DNA of 64,000 nt from Pilasporangium apinafurcum (Eukaryota > Oomycota > Peronosporomycetes > Pythiales > Pythiaceae). Made by a program: the position numbers and the translations under genes. Every line of letters begins with the position of its first letter. The stretch's first letter is position 1. Below, piece by piece: positions 14,601-25,954 of this stretch. The stretch lies in assembly GCA_001600495.1 (NCBI GenBank), contig BCKE01000001.1:139715-203714 (forward strand), written 5' to 3'. The notes under the pieces are model-generated. The model worked only from the letters and a program-made list of their open reading frames with translations, was not told the origin of the DNA and did not search any database.

Positions 14601-17600
14601 ATCACGCTCTAACTTCATTTCTGCATCAATAGCGTCAAGTCGCTTTCGGAAAGCCTCCCATTTAGCGTTTCGAACGATAAAATCACGCTCCATAACCTGA
14701 GAGAGTGCATTTTTTAACACAGATACTTCACATCGAGCCTTTTCGCACGAGTCGTTGAGTTGCTTGGACTTGTTCTCGATCTCTAGCTCTAAATTTTGAT
14801 TCCGTAATAGGGTTTGCTGCTGGCTTTCTATAGCAAGATCATACTTCAGTAGGAACTGCTGATACGATGCTTTCACCTGCATCAGTTGATGCTGCAACTG
14901 ACCTACTATAGCATGATCTTCCGAAGACGCGATTAGTTCACGAATTTGGTCTTCTTGCTCCTCTCGTTTTTTCTTGTCCTGGATACCTTTTTTGGACAAA
15001 GTATTGGCCTGAGTTGCTGCTAAAGCTGCAATCTCTTTGTATTTAGCGCAGTCGCGAGTCAAACTTTCGTAAAGTTGCTCCACTTCGCTAATGCGCTCAT
15101 AAAGTAGCAAATTTTCCTTTTCCAGATTAGAATCTGCCTCGTGCGTAAAGATTCGATCAGTTGCATCCGCATTGTGCAACTTTGCCAGGTTTTCTTCAAG
15201 TTCCTTCACGCGTTCGACTTGCACTTGAAGTTCATTCTCTAGCTGCGTCACCCTAGCAATAAGAATCGGATCCATACCTGATTCTTGCCCATGTGGACCT
15301 TTTCCATCAAGTGAGGCATTTTTCTCTGCAAGCAATAGCGCGTTATCATGTTGTACTCGACTTAATTGAGTCGGTAAGTCGTACAGTTGCATGTACTTAA
15401 TATGCATTTCCGAAAATGCTTCGCTCAAGACACCGTATTTGTTCAAGGCATCCATCATCATGCGGTGCTGTTTGTCAGCAAAATTCTTCAGTACACTATT
15501 CTCTAACGTTGTTTCCATACGTCCAATCATCTCATCGGCACCTTGCTTCCAACTTTCCAAATATAATATCCGAAATTTCAGTGATTTCTCCATTTCTAGC
15601 CAGTCCTGCTCAAGCACACGAGTGTGAGATTCATTTGCATGTAGTTTCTCACACACTTGGTGGTACTTCCGCTTTAGTCGCGCTTCATTCACCTCATATA
15701 CTGCTGTCTTCCGTGTCAGCTCTATGATTTCTGAGCGAAGCTTCGCTTCATTGTCAAGCACCAAATCAGTGCTTGGCTCCGACGTTTGATGGCTACCAAG
15801 AAGATGCAACCCTGCTTCATACCGTTGACACTTCACCACGTAGTCGTGATTCTCTTGCTTGATCTGCTCCAATTCATCACGCAATTTCGTTTCATGTATC
15901 GTGTACTGCTCGTGCATATGGAAGAAATGTTGGTATAGCATGCTATGCTGATCCATCAACGACTGGAAAGCTGTCTCATGTTTCGCTATGTGTTGTAGGA
16001 GCTCTTCGTTTTGGGCTTCGGATCGAACCAACTCATCCAAGCATACATTAAGTTCCTTCAAGAAATCCATTTGATGATGCATTTCCTCTTCACTTTCAAA
16101 TGCGAGAGAACCAAGAAGATAACTCGGTGATGCTACTGTATTGCTTCGATGGGCACTTTTTTTTGTTTCTTTATCTTCCAGCACATCAATTTCTGGAGTT
16201 CGTGACAAAGTCCGAGATTGAAGAAGCGCAAACTGACCCTCTAAAGCTTTTGCAACAGCAAGAGCTATATTTTCAGCTGTTGGAGCCCATTCGGTTGTTG
16301 TCGACATATTCGATTTAGTAGTAATGGGTTTATGCTCTACGTCGTCACTATGGTTTTGGTTTAAATTATATGACGTTGCGTTCGATGCAGTTCCACTTGA
16401 TTTTTCCTCACGCTTCTCGATCTTCGTCATTGATACAACTGCATGCTTTTTATCAATCCTTGGTGATGAGAGTGACTCGGGAGTGGACACACTTTCATCA
16501 GTGGCTATGGCATCGTGTTGTTCAGTTTTCGACTCTTGCTTTATTTCTGAAGATACCTTCTCCGTCTTTGAGTTGCGAGTAGCCAATAGTAGTTTATACT
16601 CAGTCCTTAATAAATCAAGCTCCGCTTGCATCTTCTTCATTTCGTCATCTTGCTGTTGCTTCTCCAATTGTGATTTTGTCACTAATTCTTCATTACTTGC
16701 GAAAATTCCCGATCTCTGCATCAATACTTCGTTTTTTGCACGTTCCAGCTCGTCTCGCAAGCGTACAAGTTCTTTTGTCAACTTTACATTTTCAGCATAG
16801 ACGGCAGCTTTCTCCTCATCGTCTGCTCTAGATTGCAGTGATCTCTCTTGTCTCGTTGTCGTCTCATGTGATCCAGTGGCCAGCGATGCACTACCACCTG
16901 TTTTAAGTAATTGCTTGGCTACTTCTGGGGTAAGTTTTACTCTATCGATGAATTCTTCCACGTATTCCCACTGGTCAGTTGTCAAGCCATGAGCCTCATA
17001 CAGTTTATGTCCTGTAAGGCGTGCCTGTTCTCTCAATTTTTGCAATAACTTAATGCGCTCTGCCTCTAGTTCCTGAATATGATGCTCCATTTGTTTTATA
17101 ACGGCCTGACTCATTGCCACCTCACCTTTTAAATGGTTCTCAACCTCGATGTCCTCATACTCAAATGACTGCGGTTTACCCGTTTCAGCTTTGAGCCGTT
17201 CAAACGCCATATGAACTTTTCCCGTTGCCTCTATCTGAGCATTTAACTCATTCCTCAGTTTCACATTTGCTTGTTGCTGCTTTTCCAACTGTTTTCGTAA
17301 TTTCTTTTGGTACTTCATCACATCTTCCAGGCCAGCATTCTGTTCATACTTTGCGTTCCATTGCTGTGCCTCCACCAATTCCTGCTCTATCTGGGATTGT
17401 CGGAGTTCCATCTCATGGACAAGTTCACTTTGTTCCTTTAGTCGACGGCGCATCATTGCATTTTCTTGCTGCAGTTTTGAGGTCCTAGAATCTTCTTCTC
17501 GTGGCTTGCTACTCGTGGTAACAAAGGTAGAGGCAGGATCACTATCAATATGCTCCATCAAGCTCTCGATGTCACTCTGTTGTTGTAGTATCCGCTCGTT

Positions 17601-17743
17601 CAACTCCAAAATTGTGTTTTTATCGCGTATACGAAGCTCCTGCAACAACTCAAGTTGTTTCTCCATTTCATGTACGTCTGAATCCACTCGCATTTCATCA
17701 CTTTGCTCGTTTACAGTAGGCATTTTACTCGAAGGGATTACGT

Positions 17744-17777
<34 letters not shown>

Positions 17778-18701
17778 AAGTTTTTCGCGTAAACTATTCA
17801 ATTCCGCGCGCATGACGGCTTTCTCCATCTCATGACGTTGTTGATATTCTTTCATAGTCACATCAACATCCACTTCTTGTTCATTCATTTCGATTAAGTT
17901 TGCTTCTAGTTGTTGTTTCTCATCTTCCAATTGGGTCAGTTTGGTATGCAGCTGCGTAATCTCCAATGTCTGTTCGTCGATAGCACCCTGATACTCCTTC
18001 AAGTTGTGGTGTAGACCTGTAATCGTGGTTTCGTAGTCCAGCGCGATTTCTGACACTTTCCGCAAGGTGTCTTGCAACTCTGCCATATCTGTACGAAGAT
18101 GCTCATTCTCCTGCAGCACTTGATACAGCTCCTCATGCTTCTTCTTCAAGTCCTTAGCAACCGTTGTGGCAGCTTGATCGGATCGAGCAATTGTGGGCGT
18201 TTCTTGCGCGATATTGGCGTGTAATTCTGCCAATTTTGCCTCCAGTGCTGCATTCTTTCCTCGGAGCGCTTCGAGCTCTTCGTCTATGTCATGAGCAGCA
18301 ACTTGGCTCGTAGTTTTTGGTACTGCGGTGCTGACAGCTGGCTGAGTTGCTAGACTATCAACATTCGACTGTAATACCACTGTTAGTTCTTCAACGTTCT
18401 TCGTCAATGTTGCTATCTCTTCGTCTTTTGATTTCATGGCCATCGTTGCGGTGGCCGCAGACTGCATCCATTGTGTTTTCTCCGCTTCTACGGCATCGAG
18501 TTTCTCGTGAAGTTGCTCGTTTTCGACCTCAATCTCCTCAAGATCTCCCTTCAGTAGCTCCAGCTCTTCGCGTACCGACATACAATCTGGCCGCCCACAT
18601 CGCGACCCTTCCTTCGCGCCTTTCGTCGCCATTTTGCTGTCGGTGATTGTTTGCCTGTGCAACTCCAGGAAGACCTCTCTTAAAACCGTATTAACCATCA
18701 T
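11664..18701 (-). CDS. CEP290: Centrosomal/transition-zone protein CEP290
   Basis: Single exon of 2345 codons, nearly continuous coiled coil. CEP290 links the microtubule doublets to the membrane at the ciliary transition zone and gates protein entry. The identification rests on the C-terminal signature FDEDFFEEIEDLKYKYAQAI, which matches the FDPSFFEEIEDLKYNY end of animal CEP290, on similar total length (human about 2480), and on conserved blocks such as the VIENMKKVIEKQRAEIEKL stretch. An 11-Gln run lies near residue 310. Start options are ATG at 18701 or ATG at 18632 (MATKGAKEGSR); the second looks more natural. Absence of introns over 7 kb is unusual beside its intron-rich neighbours. Confidence 0.9.
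17745..17777 (-). repeat. Poly-glutamine (CAG/CAA) microsatellite in CEP290
   Basis: Thirty-three bases of alternating CAA and CAG codons on the minus strand code for 11 consecutive Gln inside a coiled coil. Such tracts vary in length between strains. Confidence 0.85.
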
Positions 18702-19034
18702 TCTGGTTTTGCTAATACTTCTGCTAAAGCCGAACTTTTTTATTATTTAGAAATCTCAAAATCGGTTAAAAATGGATAAAAAAACAAAAACAAGGTATCT
18801 TTCTTACCTTCATTAATTTATTACCTTTCGAAAATGTAAAGTGCTATAGAATTCTTTTTGACGGGTGCTCTGCTTGTTTTGCCATTTTGAGGTTGAGATC
18901 GCTGCCACTCATTCGTAGCCGTCGAGTCAGAAGAGGTATGCGTGCATGACGGCGAGATCCGCCGCTGTGGAATGTCTTTGGCTTATACAAGTGAAGAATA
19001 CTGAGTGGATTTTCTGCTTTAAACACAGGTAGCC
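18702..19034. promoter_or_regulatory. Divergent intergenic region, CEP290 / uS5m
   Basis: AT-rich near CEP290 and more mixed near uS5m. A CACTCATTCGT sequence near 18906 resembles the oomycete initiator consensus (TCATTY core), about 120 bp before the uS5m start. That match is short and the call is tentative. Confidence 0.35.
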
Positions 19035-19967
19035 ATGTTGCAGCGCTTTGCGAAACGCACGGCGGCGGTTTCCCGTCAGCATGGTGCAGCGTTCGAAGCC
19101 AGAAATGCTTTGACGAAAATTCAAGTTGCACACTTTTCGGAGATGGATGATGACGATGAGGACGAACCAGACGATCCAATCATCACGAAAGATCGACGTG
19201 ACATCATGCCACGTCGGCAAACGATGCCCGAGGCTGCCAAGAAGAACCGATTCATGGTCGTGTCTCCGGAAAATCGCGGCAAGGTGCGTCGTCGCATTCT
19301 CGAGGAGTTCAAGAAGGAGCAGATCTCGTTGGACGAGGTCTATGGCAAGGATAATTATCTCGTACCTGATGCCGGCGTTCTGCGTGACATTCGCGATATG
19401 AACAAAGAAGAAGAGGACATGGAATTTGATTCCGAAGAAGATGTGGAGCCTTTGAATTTGGGCCGCTTGGGGTTACTGCGGCAGATTGTGCACGTCGACA
19501 AAGTGCAAAAGGTCACTACGCAAGGCAGCATCCTACGATTTCGCGCCATGGTTGTCGTGGGGAACCGTCAAGGGTGTGCTGGCTACGCCGTAGGCAAAGG
19601 CGCGTCGGTTCCAGAAGCTATCTTGCGCGGCACGAAGTTGGCCATGAAGCGGTTCACGTACATTGACCGATTCGATGATCGCACGCTGTACCACGAAGTA
19701 AACGGTAAGTGGAACAGCTGCACACTTTTCCTTCGTCCTGCGCCTGAAGGTAAAGGGCTGACGGTGAGTGACACGGTGGCATGTGTCTTGGATTGCTTTG
19801 GTATCACGGACGTGGTCTCGAAGACTCATGGACAACGCAATCCGTTCACGGTGATTAAGGCCACGTTTGATGCGTTGGCTAAGCACGAAACAGCGGAAGA
19901 AATTGCACTGAAGACTGGCCATTCGCTTGTCGAGATCAGTAAGTTGGCCAGAACCCGCAACTTATAA
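19035..19967 (+). CDS. MRPS5: Mitochondrial ribosomal protein uS5m
   Basis: Intronless, 310 residues. The N-terminal 35 residues are basic and Arg/Ala-rich (MLQRFAKRTAAVSRQHGAAF), a likely mitochondrial presequence. An acidic linker follows. The uS5 RNA-binding domain starts about residue 160 (TTQGSILRFRAMVVVGNRQG, then AGYAVGKGASVPEAI), and the C-terminal domain contains LRPAPEGKGLTVSDTV and FGITDVVSKTHGQRNPFTVI, the usual uS5 motifs of the decoding-site ribosomal protein. The long N-terminal extension is typical of mitochondrial S5. Divergent from CEP290. Confidence 0.93.
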   Translation: MLQRFAKRTAAVSRQHGAAFEARNALTKIQVAHFSEMDDDDEDEPDDPIITKDRRDIMPRRQTMPEAAKKNRFMVVSPENRGKVRRRILEEFKKEQISLDEVYGKDNYLVPDAGVLRDIRDMNKEEEDMEFDSEEDVEPLNLGRLGLLRQIVHVDKVQKVTTQGSILRFRAMVVVGNRQGCAGYAVGKGASVPEAILRGTKLAMKRFTYIDRFDDRTLYHEVNGKWNSCTLFLRPAPEGKGLTVSDTVACVLDCFGITDVVSKTHGQRNPFTVIKATFDALAKHETAEEIALKTGHSLVEISKLARTRNL

Positions 19968-20232
19968 GTTGCATGTCACAACAGAAAAAGAAGACTGTTA
20001 CGAAGCTGTCCATGCACATAGACAGCGAGGTGATAGATAGCCGACTGTGCGTTCTGCTCCAATAGATAAAATGCACAAACGTTCTCACAAGCATCACAAT
20101 CTGTTAGTTTCATGATTGCATTTATTTCACATTTTCTGTCAGTAATATCGACTCTGCTCCTCCACTTCCATCTATATATCTTCTATTGATACCTGGCTGC
20201 TCCGAAGCCGTCACACACAGGTCATCCGTCGT

Positions 20233-21303
20233 TCACTTTGACGACGTGGCAGACTTCTCATAGAACCGGTCACTGTCTTTCACGGCATCCACAAGCCAGT
20301 TCATCGCAACTTCAATTCCCTCTCTATTCAGCCATCCATTTGTCAGTTATCTACACAATTTTCCACAACTGGGCAGAGATGAAAAGAGTCATACCTCGTC
20401 AACGCACAGATTGGATAAGAAGCAACGGCACGCTGTTGGTCATCAATGCCTAGCACTGAGGTAATATGGTTAACCGTGCGAGCCTCCTGTTCCATTATTC
20501 ATTCGGAGGCAAAAATGAATGCTGACATCACGAAATCCAACAGTAAATGCATTACTTAACGCACCTGCAAATCAATCTTGTTCGCCAGAACAAGAAGAGG
20601 AACGCCCCGAAGTTCTGTATTATCCAGCATTGCATCTACTCAACATACATGAACAAGCTTTCAGTCGGTGTTAGCCAAAGTTCGTTCATACCATGCTATC
20701 TTTACTTACGCAGGGTCTGTTTGGCTTCGTCGAAGCGAGTTTCTTTTGCTGAGTCCACCACGAACACAATTCCGTGGCTTTCGCTATAATATTTATTCCA
20801 GATCGCTCTCAAACGCTCCTATACACACGGCATTCTCATAACCAGGTTCAACGTCGAAGCAAGACTATAACAGGTTGCCGTGATGTAAGCATACCTGTCC
20901 ACCAAGGTCCCAGAAGATGATCCGGGATCGCTTGATATCTACCCTAGCAACTAAAGAAACCATGGATGGTCACATGATCGGAGAATTTGCAGTCGTGGAT
21001 GATAACTGACACCAACATACTGTTTAGACCCACTGTCGGTGGGATCTTATCAAGCGGAATGCCTGTCTTTTTACCGAAGATACCCTTCAATTGTTCAAGT
21101 AATGTCTACTTCCACACAGACGACCATGCATCAATTACACCAAAAGCCAAGGAATGAGTCAGCTTGAATCCTTCGCTAGGCTGATAATGGTGCCGAGCGC
21201 ACTTACCTACCGTTTTGCCTGCATCGTCGAGACCGACGATCAAGAGATGAAGCTCTGCCTTGGAGAATAGATAGTTCCATAGCCCCATAAACAGCGAAAA
21301 CAT
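20233..21303 (-). CDS. ARFRP1: ARF-related protein 1 (small GTPase)
   Basis: Seven exons on the minus strand: 21303-21211, 21105-21021, 20950-20895, 20818-20710, 20635-20565, 20486-20395 and 20323-20233, giving 198 residues. All introns are GT-AG and phases match. ARFRP1 acts at the trans-Golgi, upstream of ARL1 and golgin recruitment. Visible motifs are the P-loop GLDDAGKT, the switch II DLGGQ, the NKID guanine-specificity motif, and the ARFRP1-like FWDLGGQERLRAIWNKYYSE. The start MFSLFMGLWNYLFSKAELHL parallels MYTLLSGLYKYMFQKDEYCI of the animal protein. The lack of Gly2 fits ARFRP1, which is N-acetylated rather than myristoylated. The acceptor of exon 6 could be three bases further on. Confidence 0.9.
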
Positions 21304-21551
21304 TGTTGCGTCAATTTGCCTTCAGCAGCTTCACTTTGCCTCTTGCTCCACGTTTTCGACAATATCAATTTTGGTTTGTACCTCCCCAAAATGGGACTTT
21401 GGATAAACCGAACTTAACGTTATGATGATCTGATTCGTTCTAGCAACATAATCAAAGCTTCTAGCGCAACATAAATCTGCGCGCATTTCTTGCAGTCCGC
21501 TGCACTTGCATAAATTCCAATCACAAGACCAAAGGAACTTGAGAAACAGCC

Positions 21552-22264
21552 ATGCAGATCCAGATCAAGGTAATCTACTCGGCTTTAGATAATGTCTCGA
21601 TACAGCCAGGATTCGCATAAAGTACTATGGCTGGCATACTACTGTGGCGCGCTGAGAACGAAATTGGTGTGGGGAATGCTAATGCTAACGATACTCTTGT
21701 GTGATATATTTTTTGTGGGTTTATTGGGAATGGGATGATTTAGACTCTCACAGGGCGAAAGGTAAGAACAAAATAGAAACAGAGATTGACAATGTGAAAG
21801 TAGCTTATTTTTACGCGTGGGATTACTATGATGTTGACAGCAAACTTTCAACTTCGAACCGGATAACACGGTGAGCAAAAGCGAGAATGTGGAATGCCGT
21901 TCTCTACAGATGAGAGATGAATTAACGTAAGGGTTCATAAATAGATTTTGCATGTCAAACAAGCATTGCAAGAAAAGGAAGGCATTCAAGTGGACCAAAT
22001 CAGGTACAGTCGATGATGGACAAGTCTGTGCGGATGATTAATGCTAACAATTGACCGTGTATATTCTTTAGACTTATCTACAGCGGCAAGCAACTGTGAG
22101 TTTTGTAGCTGATGACTATCCTACTGCATTTTATGTGCGATAGAAAGCCATGGTAACACATATTTTCATATGTATGTAGTGCGGATGACAAAACGCTTCA
22201 GGACTACAACGTCGCTGCTGGTGGTACTATCCACATGGTTCTTCAATTGCGCGGAGGATGCTAA
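21552..22264 (+). CDS. NEDD8: NEDD8/RUB1 ubiquitin-like modifier
   Basis: Six small exons: 21552-21569, 21744-21761, 21841-21870, 21945-22003, 22072-22095 and 22180-22264. The join gives 77 residues: a ubiquitin fold starting MQIQIKTLTGRK, containing LIYSGKQLADDKTLQDYNV, and ending LRGGC, so one residue must be removed to expose GG. At the position of ubiquitin Arg72, which the ubiquitin E1 reads, this protein has Gln; NEDD8 has Ala and plant/yeast RUB has Thr. That and Q/H-rich differences favour NEDD8 over ubiquitin. NEDD8 activates cullin ligases. Two exons are only 18 nt. The 3' end faces UCHL5. Confidence 0.85.
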
Positions 22265-22375
22265 AAAATAACGAGAAGTAGTGAAAGTAGACGATTGAAC
22301 TCGAAATACACGCTTTCGTATTTGAAACAAAGCATATTCTTAAGAAATTAGCTTTCTGTTCTCAGTTTTTCAAGT

Positions 22376-23405
22376 CTATTGAGTCGCTGCGGTGGTGCTC
22401 TGTTCTTGTTGCTGCTTAATCAACGGCTCCAGCATCTTTTTCTCCGCCAGTGTCTTGAGCAGTTGCACGATGAATGGAATATAATTGTGTTTGCGCCGCG
22501 CGTTCTCCAGTGCCCAATTCTTGCGCTTTTGCTCTTCCGCTGCGATTGCTGCCTGGAACTGCGCCACTGTTTCCACGAGCGAAGGGGTTTGCTCTTGTTC
22601 AAGAAGTTCAGCCAGTTTTGTTTGGTACATTTGTACTCGGTTCTTGATCAACGCTAGCAAATTAAAGCGGATTTCGGAGATCGCATACTTCTCAATGCGC
22701 TGTTGAATAACAGGACACGCAATCTGCAACCATGCATCTCTGTTCTCACTGCCACCCCCAGGGATCTCACCCAAGCAGATGGGTCCTTCCTGAAGTCCAT
22801 CAAGCTCGTATACCTTACCATTAACGGGAACATATGCCACGAAATGGTAAACATCGTCTTCACCCGTTGCCTTTCGCTCTTCTACGACAAATGGCTCCGC
22901 CCTCGCAAATGAATTGTGTGCCAACCGGATTTTATCACTGTTAGAGATCGCAAGCCCTTTCATGTCCGGAGGAAAGTCACCCGTAAATGACTTGAACTCG
23001 GACAACGTGTCCCCCAACTCAATATCGGGGCAGTTCATGAGAATCGACAAGATCGCCTGCGTGGCGCAGGCGTTGCTGATGACCTGCTTCGCGAAAAACA
23101 ACCCGTCCTCGTTAGCATACGAGACATTCGCGTGGTCCTGACCATGAGATGATTCCCATTTGAAGAGGAATACGAGGCCATACACAGGCGATAACTCTGC
23201 GAACTGCGCTTCGTCCAGGGTGTAGAGCTCCTCGACCTGAACGCCTTTGACACCAATATCTTCAATTAGGGACGTAAACACCCCTAAGAAACACAAAATG
23301 GACACACGCGCATACAGACAAAGAAAGCCAAATAAGTCTACATATAAGAAGCGTGTGGAAGAATACACACAAACCTGGATCGGATTCGATTGTGCACCAA
23401 GACAT
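22376..23405 (-). CDS. UCHL5: Ubiquitin C-terminal hydrolase UCH37/UCHL5
   Basis: Exons 23405-23375 and 23283-22376, 312 residues. UCHL5 trims ubiquitin at the proteasome through RPN13. The first exon gives MSWCTIESDPG, equal to the WCLMESDPGVFTELI start of animal UCHL5. Catalytic residues are visible: Cys in VISNACATQAI, His in DDVYHFVAYVP and Asp in KVYELDGL, with the oxyanion Gln upstream. The C-terminal helical ULD part (ALENARRKHNYIPFIVQLLK) that binds RPN13 is present, which separates it from UCHL1/3. The donor is GTTTGT, a weaker form than usual here. Confidence 0.93.
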
Positions 23406-23486
23406 CGTTTCTCTTCTTTTCCTTCTGTAGCTGTTCCTTCACTTCACGTAGTAAAATATGAACAAGGTGAAGATGGATTGAAGATA

Positions 23487-25526
23487 TCAGTTATTAACTT
23501 TTCTTAACTGTTCATCTATGGTTTGTAATTGGGCACGCAACTCGATCAAATTTTGCTTGATCCTTGACGTTTGATGCGCATTCCGCGAGCTAAAACCTAA
23601 CACGAGCTGCGCGCTTTCTGCTTGAATATCGAGACACAGTTGACGGCGACGGTTTTCTAGTTGTGCTCTGTCTAGTGGTTGGTCTGGAGTAGCTTGATCT
23701 GTCTCAACAACATTAGCAACAGGTTCAGTGATTGTTTTTTTTTGCTGATCTTCATCATGCTGTTCTGGTTTCTTTGCTTTCGTGGATGTAAGCCTCGAAA
23801 TCTTCATAGGAGTGATAGGATCGACAGCAATAAGCTTTTTGGTCTTTACAGGCGTGGTGAGGAGCGCTTCTTTCGCCGTTAATAACGCACGAACAGCTGC
23901 AAAGGATGATTCAGACATCTTGGGGCTTCCATACCATTTTGTGGACTTGAGTTCAACACGGAATTTGTCAAAAGCACGCATGAGAGATTCATCATTCAGA
24001 TCTGTGCTGGATACACTAGGGTCGTTCAAAAAGCTTAACAAGCTTTCTTCGTCGTCATCTGATTGGTTTTCAAAGGAGAACTTTCGTGCAATAAGTGGAG
24101 TGGAGTACTCGCCTTCACCAAATCGAACTTGTTTGGTAATAGAATTAGACTTGTTACTATTGCCAGTGCTTGGTGTTGTCTCATAACTCGACGGCTTCGT
24201 CTCAGTTGACAGACCATTTTGTTGCGAAGCAGGAGTTCGATCGATATCGTCTGCTGATGTTGGCGAAGGTTCTGAACGTGGTGATGAGGGTTCGTCAGTC
24301 GAAGTGCGAGTATTTGGGGTAGCGGCAGATTCCGTAGAGGAAGGAGTGCTATCGGATTTAGTCGGTATCTCCGGTTCCCGTGTACGACATTGAGGTCGTG
24401 GAGTAACATAGTCGTCATTTGAGGTGAGACTTGATTCAAGCGAGTCGATGTCGCTCATCACGCCTTGATCAAGTGAACTATCACTATCTAACTCGGCAAG
24501 GTTGGAATTTCGACGGCTCTGTCGGGTACGATAACGAATAGATATTGAAGGAGCATGCAAAAGCTGGTCGCGCATCTGAACTGATTTCTCCAATTTGAGC
24601 ATCGTCTCCGCAAATTTGAGTTGGATGTTAAATACGTCATTCAAAGTGTCGTGTGATCTCGGGTAAAACTCTCGATGCATTGTAGGCAGTGATTGTGGGT
24701 TTGAATGGGGAGCCTGGTGCAATAAGTGCCTCCGGCTTTGGTGGGTACTGCACTCCGCTGATGAAAGTGGTTCAAGTGTAACAACTCCTCCAATTGCATA
24801 TTGATTGTCTGAGGTGGTGACGGCTGTTGCAGATGTATTGTGGTCAGGTTGCTGACTGGTGTGTGATGACATAAGAGCTTCTTCTAAAGCGACATGGCTG
24901 TCATACTGCGATTGATTCCCCTGTGTATCTGTTTCTTGAGATTCTTCATCTCCTATGTTACTATACTGCTGCTCATTCGTTGTCCGTTCGAACTCGAGTG
25001 CTGCTTCCCTTTCCATTTGGCGAATGATTTCGGCACGCTGGCGTTGTAATGCAGCGATCGCATCCTGCCACTCACGTTGTTGCTGTTGACGACGCTGCTG
25101 ACGTTGGTGTTGAGCGCCAATGAGCAGTTCGTCTTCCTCACGTTTCATCTCATTGGCCAGTTCTGCTTCTAATTGCCGTCGTCGCTGTGCTGCTGCTGTC
25201 AACTCCTGCAATAACTGACGTGTCGGTGCATTTGTTCGCCCGCGACGCTCTCGTCTTCGTTGTGTAGTTGTAATCGTCCGTGTACTGTGTGGCGTTGTTG
25301 TTGCTGTCACCGCAGACCACGCTGGTGTGATGGAGACAGTCGTTGCTGTTCCAAAAGGGTATGGCGATCGTCCATGACGGTGTTCAGCTGGTGTCGAGTA
25401 TGGATAGTCTGCATCTGTCTGAATGGCGCGAGAGGTAGTGGAAGACGCCTCACTCAATCTCGCTAAGGTGTTGTGGAGCTCTGCTTTGAGCGCCTGGAGT
25501 TCCTGCGTGTATGATGCCAACATCAT
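23487..25526 (-). CDS. Uncharacterised low-complexity coiled-coil protein
   Basis: Single exon, 679 residues from the ATG at 25526. I do not recognise a family. Residues 1-30 and about 100-190 are predicted-looking coiled coils (LLQELTAAAQRRRQLEAELA, then a Gln/Arg-rich run). The middle is rich in Ser, Thr, Pro and Asp and probably disordered. The last 60 residues form another helix (QLENRRRQLCLDIQAESAQL). It lies 81 bp upstream, on the same strand, of the UCHL5 start. A cytoskeletal or centrosomal role is possible from composition alone. Confidence 0.7.
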   Translation of the reverse strand: MMLASYTQELQALKAELHNTLARLSEASSTTSRAIQTDADYPYSTPAEHRHGRSPYPFGTATTVSITPAWSAVTATTTPHSTRTITTTQRRRERRGRTNAPTRQLLQELTAAAQRRRQLEAELANEMKREEDELLIGAQHQRQQRRQQQQREWQDAIAALQRQRAEIIRQMEREAALEFERTTNEQQYSNIGDEESQETDTQGNQSQYDSHVALEEALMSSHTSQQPDHNTSATAVTTSDNQYAIGGVVTLEPLSSAECSTHQSRRHLLHQAPHSNPQSLPTMHREFYPRSHDTLNDVFNIQLKFAETMLKLEKSVQMRDQLLHAPSISIRYRTRQSRRNSNLAELDSDSSLDQGVMSDIDSLESSLTSNDDYVTPRPQCRTREPEIPTKSDSTPSSTESAATPNTRTSTDEPSSPRSEPSPTSADDIDRTPASQQNGLSTETKPSSYETTPSTGNSNKSNSITKQVRFGEGEYSTPLIARKFSFENQSDDDEESLLSFLNDPSVSSTDLNDESLMRAFDKFRVELKSTKWYGSPKMSESSFAAVRALLTAKEALLTTPVKTKKLIAVDPITPMKISRLTSTKAKKPEQHDEDQQKKTITEPVANVVETDQATPDQPLDRAQLENRRRQLCLDIQAESAQLVLGFSSRNAHQTSRIKQNLIELRAQLQTIDEQLRKVNN

Positions 25527-25954
25527 TCGTTTGTCTGGGCAGTTCCAGTATTCAAATACCAAAATGGCACAACTAGCGCGGGAATATATTATCCTCTATA
25601 AAGTTATATTTTATTAAGGAGGTTATTCTATTTAGGAGGATGTGCAAGGATGAAGTGATCTTCCCCTCGCTATGACAACACAAGTTGCATTTGTATCATC
25701 TCGACGATTTCGATTCGTCATTGCTGGCAGCTGGCGAGCATGTCCAATATAAAATAGTACGCGATCACGTCCAAGATGGAAAGCATATTGATTTCGTAAC
25801 TTTATAAACTAACTTACAGAACGGCACGATGCATCGTGTACTAATGATCGCCCTTTATGTCAAAAAAAGCATCTAATTTGTCTTGTTCACCTTCTGCGAA
25901 ATGCACCGCTCGTTCCTTCATTTGCAGCCATGAAAGAGTGACGTGGACAAAGAT
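25527..25954. other. Intergenic, 3' of Tim23
   Basis: Between the Tim23 stop and the start of the uncharacterised gene, both on the minus strand. AT-rich near 25590-25640. No gene recognised. Confidence 0.45.
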
